Part shown: piece by piece, positions 1 to 9,747 of the stretch | Position numbering within the stretch: position 1 is the first letter of the stretch | Layout: each line of letters starts with the position of its first letter | NCBI GenBank assembly: GCA_029216955.1 | Contig: JANAVB010044017.1 | Location: forward strand, 5,266,734-5,330,733 | Direction of reading: 5' to 3' | Source: Iris pallida | Lineage: Eukaryota; Streptophyta; Magnoliopsida; Asparagales; Iridaceae | DNA: 64,000 nucleotides | Notes under the pieces: model-generated | The model's input: the letters and a program-made list of their open reading frames with translations, nothing else | Database searches by the model: none | Told to the model about the DNA's origin: nothing | Program-made: the position numbers and the translations under genes

Positions 1-1565
1 AGGGTCTGCTACATCATCTTCGTATTCCAATGCATCGCCTGACACCTACAAGCACCGCCATTAGCGGTTTCAATTCGGGCAGGAGCTACCCAACAGGGAA
101 GATCCGTTTGAAGTGTCAGATCGGCGGTCTCCAATCAGAAGTTACCTGTTATGTCATAGATGCCGACACTTCTTATAATATCCTTCTGGGATGGCCTTGG
201 ATACACGATTACATGATCGTGCCTTCCACACTACACCAGTGCTTTAAATATGTCGATAAGCACGGCTTCGTGAGGACAGAGTTTGCCGATATCGATCCCT
301 TCAAGGGGGTCGAATCTTATTACTCAGACTCCTGTCTATATGAAAAATCAAAGAAGCATCTGGTCGAAGAAGATGTGCAAACTCACAATAAGACGGCTAC
401 AGGATCAGAAGAACCTCTAACGATCCACCTTCAGGCTCGCAAACCGGGCAATTCTGTACCCCTTACGGCCACTCTGCGTAAGGACGCAATTAGTCTCTCC
501 GCACAAGAAGAACAGATGAGAATCCGGCTGCCAAAGTCCGGCCAAGCGCCGAGACCCATAACAGGGCCACTTACCATCAGACTACCGAGAGTCGGTCAGC
601 TCCAAACGGAGAAGCCCAATCCCTCCGACAGACCGCTCACAATACGCCTTCCCAAGAAGGTTCTTCACCCCGATGCGAGGTCTGACACTTCTAGCGAACC
701 AGCCACCCCTTGCCTCATATCAAGTACCAAACTGGGGGTTGCTAGTTTACCAACAACTCCACGATCTGCTCTGCCAGTTGAGCCTCTGAAGATCAAGCTG
801 ACTAGGTCGTCCTCCCGGTCTTCATTTATACAGGGGGTGGCCGAAGAAGAACCGGAATTGGCCAAGTATGTGGCTGCCCACTCCGATACCCCCTCCGCAG
901 ATGATGTAATCCCTCTAGAAAAGATACCTTACTTCATCAATAAAGGGTTATCTTTGAACTACACCAAGCTCAATAAGCTATGTACAATGTACGCTATGGA
1001 ATACGGTATAGGCACTCACCTACATACACAGGTGACAAACGTGTACACCGCCATCCGACTTACTCCAGTAGAAGACACTTACCGAATAGTCGAGGGAGGG
1101 GACCACCCGATCATCTTCGGCCGGACGAACAACCCACATCCCCCCGCTATGGAAGAAGTCGACTTAGGGTCAGATGCCGGAAGACTGCCTCTGTATCTCT
1201 ATAGCCCTCAATCCAAATATCTCATACAGAAACAGGGGTATGATCTAGAGACAATGCCAGGACTGAACTACGGCACTGGACGACGATTACCTTTGAAGAC
1301 GCCAGCCCCGGCGGGCAAACCACGGAACTACTATAACAAAACCCGATGCGGTTTAGGGTATGTAACGCCTACTACGACCCCTGAAAGCTCAGATGAAGAA
1401 TGCGACTGGCAGTCACATTCAATCGGATCACCGACTTTCGACTTAGATACCAGCATCGGAGATGTGTTCAGACAAATCATGTCAGTCAACATGGCGTTCG
1501 CTGACGCTTACGAGGAAGGCGAAGACATCCCCGAAATCCTTGAGCTAGAACCATGGGCCCAGTAA
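1..1565 (+). pseudogene. pol: Gyp1 pol, part 1: protease C-terminal half and protease-RT linker
   Basis: The frame is open from base 3. The first 75 residues match the C-terminal half of the Tat aspartic protease (GKI.L, VIDADTSYNILLGWPWIH, VPSTLHQC). The catalytic D-T/S-G motif would lie upstream of the window. After about residue 90 the protein becomes a low-complexity linker rich in Pro, Arg, Ser and Thr. It repeats a short PLTIRLP-like motif at least four times and is followed by a more ordered segment from about residue 290. The frame ends in TAA at 1563; translation in the same frame then continues into the reverse transcriptase, so this stop is a mutation inside one polyprotein. The ATG at 30 is internal and not a true start. 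Confidence 0.85.
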
Positions 1566-4020
1566 TTAGACACACAATGGGAAAAGCGGTTCGAACTGAG
1601 AGAACCTCCTACCGAAGATGAGGTCAGACAAGTGGATCTCGGCAGCGAAGCTTCTCCAAAACCGATCTTTATCAGTAAAAGCTTAACTGACGAAGAACAA
1701 GAATCGCTGTTAGTACTCGTCAGAGAATACATCGATGTGTTCGCCTGGAGCTATGAAGACATGTCGGGGTTAAATCCTGACATCGCTCTCCACAAACTCA
1801 ATATACGGCCAGATGCAAAGCCAGTCAAGCAGCAACAACGACGCTTCCGCCCGGGTGACATGGACGCGATCGAAACTGAAGTCAACAAGCTAATAACCAG
1901 CAGCTTCATTCGTGAAGAACAACATCCTGACTGGGTCGCCAACATAGTGCCGGTCCTTAAGAAAAATGGGAAGATCCGAATCTGCATCGACTTCCGTAAT
2001 CTGAATGAGGCATGTCCGAAGGACGAGTTTCCCCTCCCCATCACAGACATCATGATCGACAACACATGCGGCTTTGAACGTATGTCATTCATGGATGGAT
2101 TCTCGGGGTACAATCAAATCAAGATGTCTCCCGACGACGAAAAGCACACATCATTCCGAACGCCGATTGGTACATACTGCTACACAGTCATGCCATTCGG
2201 TCTAAAGAATGCTGGCGCTACATATCAGCGGGCCATGAGTATCATTTTCTGAGAACATTTACACAAAATAGTAGAATGCTATGTCGACGACATCGCCGTC
2301 AAGAGTCGCCATAAGAAAGATCATCTGCAAGACTTGAGAACGGTATTCGACCTGATGAGAGCCCACAACCTGAAGATGAACCCTACGAAATCATTTTTGG
2401 GCGTATCCAGCGAGAAATTCTTAGGCTTCATCATCACGGCACGGGGCATCCATGTAGACCTTGAGAAGACGAAGGCAATCATGGAGATGGGTCCCCCGAA
2501 AAATCTCCGTGAACTCAGAGGCCTCCAAGGGAGGCTAGCTTACATCAGGAGGTTCATTTCCAACCTCTCCGGGCGATGCCGACCGTTCACACACCTCATG
2601 AAGAAGGGAGTCTCATTCGTATGGGACGAGGAATGCCAGCGTGCTTTCGACGACATCAAAGAATATTTGTCGAATCCCCCAGTCCTGGTGGCCCCGGTCC
2701 CCGGAAAATCATTCCTGCTCTACGTACGAGCGATAGAACACTCCCTTGGTGCCCTGCTAGCACAAAATAACGATGCAGGTCACGAGCAGGCCATATATTA
2801 TCTCAGCCGAATAATGATCGGGCCAGAACATCGATACACCGCCGTAGAGAAGGAGTGTCTCGCCCTGGTATTCGCTATTCAAAAGACGCGGCACTATATC
2901 ACAGGACAAACCATACATGTGACCTCGCGAGTCAACCCCCTCAGAGTCCTCATGACTAAACCAGGGGCCCTCAGCTCTCGCCTCGCCACATGGGCAATAT
3001 TGCTGTCCCCCTATCATATGATTTTCGTTCCGCAAAAGGCTGTTAAGGGTCAAGCCCTAGCAGACTTTTTGGCAGCCCACCCAGGATCGGAGTCATCCAG
3101 AATCTATGAAGAGATCCCAGACGAGGTCGCCGATTCGAATACAGCCATCCACGATAACATATGGCGAATGTTCTTCGTTGGCGCCTCAAGGACCGGACCC
3201 AAGGGAAACATCGTCGTCGGGGTCGAAGTGGTATTAATTTCTCCTACTGGGCTGGTGATCAATCGTGCCTACTCCCTCACGGAACCCTGCTCCAACAATG
3301 TGGCCGAATATAACGCTCTGGTCATTGGCCTCCAACTTGCAAAAGAGCTGGGGGTAGAATACCTTGAAGCATACGGCGACTCCCAACTAATCGTCAATCA
3401 GATCAGGGGCTCGTACGAGGTTCGCCATGAAGACATGATCCCCTACCATCAAATTACGATCAACATTATCTCATCATTCGAGGGATTCTTCATCGAACAC
3501 GTCCCCAGACTCCAAAATATCGAAGCCGATGCCCTAACAGGCCTTGCTGCTTCCTTAGCAGTGCCGAACCAAGCTCATCATTCGGTTGACGTAATAGGCC
3601 ACGAACTGGTCTGTCCCAAGAACAATGTTCAAGCCATGGCAAGTTATTCCGCCCAGACGGTCGACGACACACCGGACTGGAGACAGCCGTTCATCGACTT
3701 CATCGTATACGACATCCTTCCAGAGAATCCAAAGGAAGCTACCTCTATCAGACGGCGTTCTCTTAGATTCTTCTACGATACAGAGACGAAAATGTTGTAT
3801 CGCCGCTCCTACGACGGATTATTGCTCCGGTGCTTGTCGAACGCGGAAGCTACAGAAGCTGTACGAGAAGCTCATGACGGTGTCTGTGGGGCCCATCAAC
3901 CCGGCCCTAAGCTACAGGACCGCCTTCGCCGGATGGGCTACTACTGGCCCACAATGGTGGCAGATGCGGTAGATTATGCCAGAAAATGCAAGGCCTGCCA
4001 AGTCCACGCGGATTTCATTC
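1566..4020 (+). pseudogene. pol: Gyp1 pol, part 2: reverse transcriptase, RNase H, archaeal-type RNase H, integrase zinc domain
   Basis: This continues the same frame after the stop at 1563, with a second stop (TGA) at 2250. Reverse transcriptase motifs are clear: VLKKNGKIRICIDFRNLN, FPLPITD, MDGFSGYNQIKM, YTVMPFGLKNAGATYQRAM, then CYVDDIAVKS with the catalytic YVDD just after the TGA. The first RNase H follows (FLLYVRAIEHSLGALLAQ, YTAVEKECLALVFAI). A second, archaeal-type RNase H spans about 3160-3550 (NNVAEYNALVIGL, YGDSQLIVNQ, HVPRLQNIEADALTGLA). The integrase zinc domain comes next (EAHDGVCGAHQ with later C-K-A-C-Q). The product would copy element RNA into DNA in virus-like particles. The reading frame breaks at about 4020. 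Confidence 0.92.
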
Positions 4021-4933
4021 ATCATCATCCGAGTTTCTGCATCCAACGGTGGCATCCTGGCCATTCGAAGCATGGGGAATGGATATTATTGGTCCAATCA
4101 CCCCACCTTCCTCCCGAGGACACCGCTTCATACTTGCGACCACTGATTATTTCTCCAAATGGGCGGAGGCTGTCCCACTCGCAGAAGTTAAAACTTCAAA
4201 CATGATCAGCTTTCTTAAGCATCACGTTATCTACCGCTTCGAACTACCACGAAGAATCATCCATGATAATGGTCCACAGTTTATAAGCCATGCATTCTAC
4301 CGATTCTGCGATAAGCACCGCATTCAGAATGTCACTTCGACACCATACAACCCGGCAGTAAACGGGTTAGCAGAGGCATTTAACAAAACAATCATCAAAC
4401 TCCTCAAGAAGTTCGTCTCCTCCAACAAACGCGACTGGAACGAGAAGCTCGGCGAGTGCTTATGGGCTTATCGCACCACGGTTCGAACAGCCATCGGGAA
4501 TACACCATTCTCTCTGGTGTACGGGAGCGAGGCAGTCCTCCCTTTGGAGACTCAGATCCCCTCACTCCGCGTTGCCCTTACTTATCAATTGACAATGGAT
4601 GATAACTACCGACAACGATTACAAGAGTTGGAGGCTTTAGATGAAAAGTGCCTCCTAGTTCAGCAAAGGATCGAGCTATACCAAGCACGCATCTCAGGAG
4701 CCTTCAACAAAAAAGTTAAAATCAGAACATTCCAAGTGGGTGATCTTGTTCTGGCAGTCCGGAGACCGATGGTCATGACTCACAAGACCACCAGTAAGTT
4801 CTAGCCAAAATGGGAAGGTCCATTTGTCATCGAGACCGTGTTCTCCAACGGCGCCTACCGCCTCGCTAAGCCGAACGAAGATTTGCTCATGTTGCCCGTC
4901 AACAGCAAGTTCCTGAAGAAATACTATGTTTGA
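4010..4933 (+). pseudogene. pol: Gyp1 pol, part 3: integrase core and C-terminal domain
   Basis: After a frameshift near 4020 the integrase continues in another frame. The catalytic D,D,E residues are present in GMDIIGPI, HDNGPQF and NGLAEAFNK. The Tat integrase tail follows (LWAYRTTVRTAIGNTPFSLVYGSEAVLP, RIELYQARIS, TFQVGDLVLAVRRPM). A premature TAG occurs at 4802 within SKF-stop-PKWEGPF. The homologous frame then runs to a natural TGA at 4931 after FLKKYYV. The enzyme would insert the cDNA copy into host chromatin. Identical domain endings in Gyp2 and Gyp3 support the end point. Confidence 0.9.
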
Positions 4934-4934
4934 A

Positions 4935-5158
4935 CATCATTCTCCAGATTATCGAGTCATGTACTCCTTTAGTACCACTGAACTCCCATCCATCATTCTC
5001 CAGATTATCGAGTCATGTACCCCTTTAGTACCACTGAACTCTCGTCCACCCTATTTCAGATTATCGAGTCATGCACCCGCTGGTGCCGCTGTACTCTCAC
5101 TCCCTCAATAGTCCAAATTACCAAGTTATGTACCAGCTGGTGCCTCTGAACTTATATT
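4935..5158 (+). repeat. Four 56-bp tandem units after Gyp1 pol, each able to form a hairpin
   Basis: The shared GATTATCGAGTCATG block recurs at a strict 56-bp period. Each unit holds GAGT (AAGTT in unit 4) and, 20 to 24 bases later, ACTC (AACTT), enclosing a loop that begins CATGTAC and ends near CTGA. This is a degenerate form of the constant-loop hairpins found immediately downstream. Confidence 0.75.
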
Positions 5159-5287
5159 TCGGTCACTCTTTCAGATAGTAAGTCAAGTATGATTATACCT
5201 CTGAACTTTCTTTCTGTCAGAGATCCTCCCTCAGGATTCACTACCCGCACTCTCGGTGCACAAAAGGGTAGTCGACCCACCAATTTT

Positions 5288-5741
5288 CGAAACGACCATA
5301 TCCTCATTACCTCTGAGTCGTCTTCACTTCCACCAAAAATAAACCGCCCCCTCGCATAGAACTTCCACGTTCTCCTACCTCTGAGTCGTTCTATGTACCC
5401 AATCTTTATTGAGCCCACTCCTGCCATGTCCTCACTACCTCTGAGTGGGAAGGCTCCGTCGAAGAAATCGTCATATTTGCCATGTCCACATTACCTCTGA
5501 GCAAGTATGTCGATCCCCTTTTAACCTATTATCTGTACCCACAGCCGGAGTACGACAAGGATAATAGGTCCACAAATGTCCTATGTTGACCACAAATGTC
5601 CTCTATTGACCACAAATGTCCTCTGTTGACCACAAATAGCTTCCGTAAAGTCTCTCCTGCCATGTTCTCATTACCGCTGAGCAGGAAGATTTCATGATAA
5701 AACCTTTAGGTTTGCCATGTCATCATAACCTCTGAGCAAAT
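5288..5741 (+). repeat. Gyp1 constant-loop hairpin array
   Basis: Six hairpins share a loop close to CAYGTCCWCATTACCTCTGA, but every stem is different. Stem pairs: acgac 5292/gtcgt 5317; catagaac 5355/gttctatg 5388; cccact 5414/agtggg 5444; catatttgc 5472/gcaagtatg 5501; tcctgc 5655/gcagga 5681; tttgc 5711/gcaaa 5736. In four of the six the loop is exactly 20 nt. The same arrays occur at the matching place in Gyp2 and Gyp3. Confidence 0.85.
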
Positions 5742-5996
5742 GTGATTGGTTTCCTTTCATCCCATTATCCGTATCCTGAACCAGGGTACGCCAAGGATAA
5801 TAGGCCCACAAATATCCCTTGCTAAGCTTCTTAGCATAAATCCACCATCTTACCATGCCCCGGGAGCCCAGCTGCTCTACGGCCTTCCTTCCCCCAGTAC
5901 CGAGAACATCCATGGCCATTCTGCCGTGGCTGTCCCGGACATCCTAATCAAACTTGTTATCCGTACCTAAAACCAAGGTACGCCTAGGATAACAGG
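5525..5996 (+). repeat. Second palindrome class (TTATCCGTACC ... GGATAA), three copies
   Basis: Copies at 5525-5568, 5761-5804 and 5953-5996 each pair about 9 or 10 outer bases (CCTATTATC with GATAATAGG and variants) and an inner GTACC/GGTAC or similar. Each is followed by GTCCACAAAT or GCCCACAAAT. A fourth relative lies at about 44300-44345 in Gyp2. Confidence 0.75.
5571..5639 (+). repeat. 20-bp tandem repeat, about 3.4 copies
   Basis: The unit CACAAATGTCCTCTGTTGAC recurs at 20-bp steps from 5571. It lies directly after the first palindrome of the second class and reuses its CCACAAAT tail. Confidence 0.85.
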
Positions 5997-6073
5997 TCCA
6001 CAAATAATCCCCCAGCAAGTCCGATTCCATGAACACCGATACAAGAAAGCAAAGATGAGTTGAAACATGCTCA

Positions 6074-6079
6074 TTTATT
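6074..6079 (-). terminator. Poly(A) signal AATAAA of the Gyp1 antisense gene
   Basis: The minus strand reads AATAAA downstream of the antisense ORF. Gyp2 and Gyp3 carry AATAAA at the equivalent position, which supports a function in ending the antisense transcript. Confidence 0.5.
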
Positions 6080-6473
6080 CAAAAATCAAAGGGCTACATC
6101 AGCGGGGATCACATCCCTTACAAAAAAAAAAAAAAATAGAAACATCGGAAAGGTCATCTGAGCCTATGCGGCTCGGCTCGTTACAGCTTCATGCGGCTCC
6201 GCATTAGATATGTATATGCGGTTCAGCACATCATAGCCTCATGCGGCCCCGAGTTGGCCGAGTTCATACAACTCAAGTCCAGATGAACTTATAGATCCAT
6301 GCGGTTCAAGTTAAGCACGCCTACAGAGTCAGATTCATGCGAGCTGACGTGAGCAGACGAATTTCTGCGGTTCAAAAAATAGTGAATAACGCTTATGCGG
6401 CCCAAATCAAAAACACGTATGCAAACTCAGATCGGGTATAAACAAGTTCATGCGGCCCCATAAGACGAAGGGC

Positions 6474-6713
6474 TCATGCAGTCCCATCGATAAAGCCCCG
6501 TATACGTGGCTTGTGCATAAAGCATGCAGCAGAGCCATGGCGACAGTTAGGGTTTTCAGACGATCTCTTACCAGCGATAGACGGGTGGACATCGGGATGG
6601 ATAGAGTGCACAATGACCGGCGGAGGGGCGACCACGTTCGCTGCCGCAGTCGCCGTAGAAGCAACTGCCTTACCCTTAGCGGCCTTCGATGCTGCAGCTT
6701 TCTTGGGAGCCAT
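6474..6713 (-). CDS. Gyp1 antisense ORF, 79 aa, Ala/Lys-rich
   Basis: The protein begins MAPKKAAASKAAKGKA, then an Ala/Val stretch and PPPVIVHSIHPDVHPSIAGK. Gyp3 encodes a matching start on its own antisense strand (MAPKASKTVAASKGKGKK, then THPDVLKEV in a shifted frame), so the ORF is conserved between two diverged elements and is unlikely to be chance. The basic Ala/Lys N-terminus is compatible with nuclear or nucleic-acid binding, but that is only inference. A TATA box lies 96 bp upstream and AATAAA about 400 bp downstream, so the unit resembles a compact antisense gene. The plant mobile domain and coiled coil found in Gyp3 are absent here, so the protein is probably truncated. Confidence 0.6.
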   Translation of the reverse strand: MAPKKAAASKAAKGKAVASTATAAANVVAPPPVIVHSIHPDVHPSIAGKRSSENPNCRHGSAACFMHKPRIRGFIDGTA

Positions 6714-6808
6714 TGTCGGTTGCTAAAAGACGAAGAGCAAAGACAGCAAATAGAGATTCAGAGCAAAGAGAGAAGGTAAAGAAAAGCCCCAAGAGGCTTA
6801 AAGACTCC

Positions 6809-6816
6809 TATTTATA
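6809..6816 (-). promoter_or_regulatory. TATA box of the Gyp1 antisense gene
   Basis: The minus strand reads TATAAATA, 96 bp before the ATG of the antisense ORF. Gyp3 has TATAAATA 111 bp before its homologous ATG. Confidence 0.65.
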
Positions 6817-7115
6817 GGCAAAAGAGACTCACGAAACGAACAGACGTCTCGGAGTATGCCTTGGATTACGTGCCGCCCCCAGAGAATAAAGGCAAAACGC
6901 TTCGGTCAAGGCAAAACTGACTCTTGGGATCCTCCCCCAAAAAGCGGCGTTAAATCAAATTAAAGGCACTTAATGAAGATTTGCACACGTGTTCAGGACA
7001 CGTGGCAACCAATTTATGCGGCCAGATGAATTTATGCGGCTAAGACACTTATGCGGCTAGGAAGCTCAGGCAGACAGAAAAATCCTATGCGGCATGAACG
7101 GGGCCATGCTTCTTG

Positions 7116-7162
7116 TTCAAAGTATTCCAATTTTTATAAATTAAAAACTTTGAAGGGGGTCC
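7116..7162 (+). promoter_or_regulatory. Polypurine tract of Gyp1 within a conserved hairpin
   Basis: GAAGGGGGTCC ends directly before the LTR and would prime plus-strand DNA. TTCAAAGT (7116) pairs with ACTTTGAA (7147), whose last bases enter the polypurine tract. The same hairpin precedes the LTR in Gyp2 and Gyp3. Confidence 0.8.
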
Positions 7163-8544
7163 TGTAGAAGCATAGAAAATATTAGAATAATGATCCATGC
7201 GGCTCGGAGTAAGAAGCTTATGCGGCTCACACAGGAGCGGCCCTATGCGGTTCAAAGAAGACTCTCAAATCGCATGCGGCTCGGGAGCGTATGCGGTTCA
7301 GCAAGGCACATGCGGCTCGATGGATGCCATGTGTGATCCTTCCCTACAGCTGGTCGTTTGGGGGGGTGGCCTCATTTAATGCTCTGACACGACTTGGCGA
7401 CTGTGACTGCTCTGACATAAAGTGTCATAATGACTCTGCCATAATGACAGACTTTTCGGGAAAGGAAGAAGATCTCTGACCCGAACCGTCAGAAATCCTA
7501 GGTTGCCACGTGGTAACTCTCATGCGGCTTAAATGGGAAACAGCTCCATGCGGCTCACGAAGAAGTCACTCTATATGGTTAGCAGAAATCAGCCATATGC
7601 GGCCCACCGAGAGTTCAATCCCTGCGACTCAATACAATGCTAGCTCATACGGCTCGCAAAGGCTATGCATATGCGGCTCACGGAAGGTTCGTCCCCTGCG
7701 GCTCGATGAGGCATTGTCTCATACGGCTCAGGAAGAGTATCTCTCTGCGGTTCGAGGATAGTCAATCCTATGCGGCTCTGACAGGACTCACAATTAAGAC
7801 ACGTGGCATGGGATCAATAAGAGATTTAACCGAATCTCAACAAATATATTTGACATCATCGTCATAATTACTGAGATCAGGGCATATCATTTATCATCAA
7901 GCTAATGGGACACGTGGCGAGCAATCAGACATTAGCATAATCAATCACGAGGATTTAAAGCAGCTAGCATTAATTGCTCATGAGATACGATGCTATCCGC
8001 ATTAATGGCCGAGATTCACTATAATCAGGATCAAGGGTTCAGATAGAATGAAGGAGCGCCGACATTCCAAACAGATTATCATTAACAAACCCTAATGATC
8101 ACCCTCCACTCTTATAAATAGCCAGCATCATTCCCTTGTGAAAAAAAAGGAGAAGAAGAAGAGAGAGAGAGGTCGGCACCAAAAGACATAAGAAGAGAGA
8201 GATCTACACAGAGAGAGCTCCCCCTTCCTTCTTGATAATCACAGAGAGAGAGAGAAGCCAGAAGAGCAATCCGAGGAGAGCGAGGAGAGCGTTTCTTCGT
8301 CAACGCCAAGCAGATCTTCCCCGAGCCAAGGGTACATACTGATCGTCTAAGGAGTAAGGCAGAGCGGCCGTCGCTTTCCCGAACCTCTATCGTCATCCCC
8401 CAGAATCAAAAATAAACAATCGTACTTAGTCTGCTGTACCTAGGTTTTCGTCCCTAGGCTTTCTTTGTACGAGCGAGTTTGTATTGTGAGTCTAAGTTCA
8501 GTCCTCCGATAATTGTTCTGTTCTTTTACAATCAATGGCAAACA
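7163..8544 (+). repeat. Gyp1 3' LTR (1382 bp)
   Basis: It starts TGTAGAAGCAT after the polypurine tract and ends ATGGCAAACA. Both ends match the Gyp2 LTR, whose limits are fixed by a target duplication. A TATA box lies near the 3' third. The 5' copy is outside the window, so a target duplication cannot be checked. Confidence 0.85.
8113..8120 (+). promoter_or_regulatory. TATA box of Gyp1 LTR
   Basis: TATAAATA is followed within 60 bp by a purine-rich GAGAGAG leader. Gyp2 and Gyp3 LTRs carry the same octamer at a similar place. Confidence 0.7.
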
Positions 8545-8925
8545 GCCCAGGGCAGGGGTAGCGTGCCATGGTGTTAGGGTTTCTTTGAATCCCCCCTCGG
8601 CCTCTCGTACCATCCTTCTCTCTGTTCGCAAGTACGCGGATATAACCTGTGCTACGGGCTCGGCTTGGTTACATATAGGCTGCTGCGTGACTTGGGTCGG
8701 GTCGGGTAGCTATAGCTTGGCTGGGGCTGCTCGCTGCTGGGCTAATTCACTATGGGTTTTGCTCGGGTCTGCTTATTTCAGCTGGGATGCCCGCTCGGCT
8801 ATGTTGGTGTGCCTAGGCTCGGGTTTGAGCCCAGGGTTGAGCCCGAGCTGCTGTTGCTCATGGCTCTTCTTTTTTCCTTTTTCTATCTCTTTTTCTATTT
8901 CATAAATATTTTTTTTCATAATATA
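8545..8925. other. Unassigned spacer
   Basis: Between the Gyp1 LTR and the AT-rich tract. It contains repeated GGGCTCGG/GAGCCC words of the kind seen in degenerate non-autonomous plant transposons, but no terminal repeats or coding region I can support. Confidence 0.4.
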
Positions 8926-8976
8926 TAATATATATATATATATATGTACACTACATATATACATATACACACATAA

Positions 8977-9008
<32 letters not shown>

Positions 9009-9620
9009 ATAATATATATATATTTATATATATAGATATAATATATATATATATATATATATAGATATATTTACATAACTATTTTATTATATATATACCC
9101 ATTTATATATGTATATTTATATTTACGTAAACATACACATATATTTAATATATATATATATATAATATATAGATATATATATATATATTATTATATATAT
9201 TTATATTTATATATTAATACACATACACATATTTAATATTTATTTATATATATTCATACACACATATATTTATACACTGTATATAACATGCACATTCATA
9301 TATATTTGTATAATTCCAAGTACATTTTATATAATTCCAATACACCTTTATATATCTTATATAAGTATATATTCTTAAATATAATAAGCACAATTCATAT
9401 AAAATTAGTATATGTGTAGCTGAAAATGAATTATAAATGTATACACATATATTTATCCAAAAATGCATCAATAAAAAAAATATTTATCCAATATAATATC
9501 GATTCAGTAATAATAAAATTTATTAATCACCACAAAATAATAAAATAAAAACTAATTAATTATTATAAAATCTAATAATCACCATTTAAATCAATTAAAT
9601 AATAAAAAATTTAAAATTTT
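8926..9620. repeat. AT-rich low-complexity tract
   Basis: Mostly (TA)n and TATTTA-like simple sequence grading into AATAAT-rich DNA. No gene is visible. The 3' end of Cop1 is lost at its right edge. Confidence 0.8.
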
Positions 9621-9747
9621 TAGGTAGGGGAGCTACAGTTCCCTAGGTGGAATAGAGAGTGGACCGCCTCATCATCAATATGGTAGCCAGATACAGAAGG
9701 GTCTCGAGGAAGAGAGCCTAGAAATGAGTGACCCGTCTGTGCAAATC

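Larger units (their letters stand above)
6160..7775 (+). repeat. Dispersed ATGCGGCTC motif array across the Gyp1 3' region and LTR
   Basis: About 25 copies of ATGCGG followed by CTC, TTC or CCC are spaced roughly 20 to 60 bp apart, in two blocks (6160-6460 and 7010-7775) on either side of the antisense promoter. The block crosses the LTR start. Gyp2 and Gyp3 LTRs show a comparable scatter of ATGCGCC. Confidence 0.8.
1..8544 (+). mobile_element. Gyp1: Ty3/gypsy Tat-type LTR retrotransposon, 5' end outside window
   Basis: The order is protease end, reverse transcriptase, RNase H, second RNase H, integrase, a hairpin-rich 3' region, an antisense gene, a polypurine tract and the 3' LTR. A second RNase H between RT-RNase H and integrase, plus an antisense ORF after pol, is known for the plant Tat clade. 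The 5' LTR, leader, gag and the protease active site lie to the left of the window. Two in-frame stops and one frameshift in the main pol part, plus a third stop near its end, show that this copy is dead. Confidence 0.9.

Noticed and set aside
2757..3053. Minus-strand ORF inside Gyp1 pol
   Set aside because: Shadow of the RNase H coding frame, with no counterpart in Gyp2.
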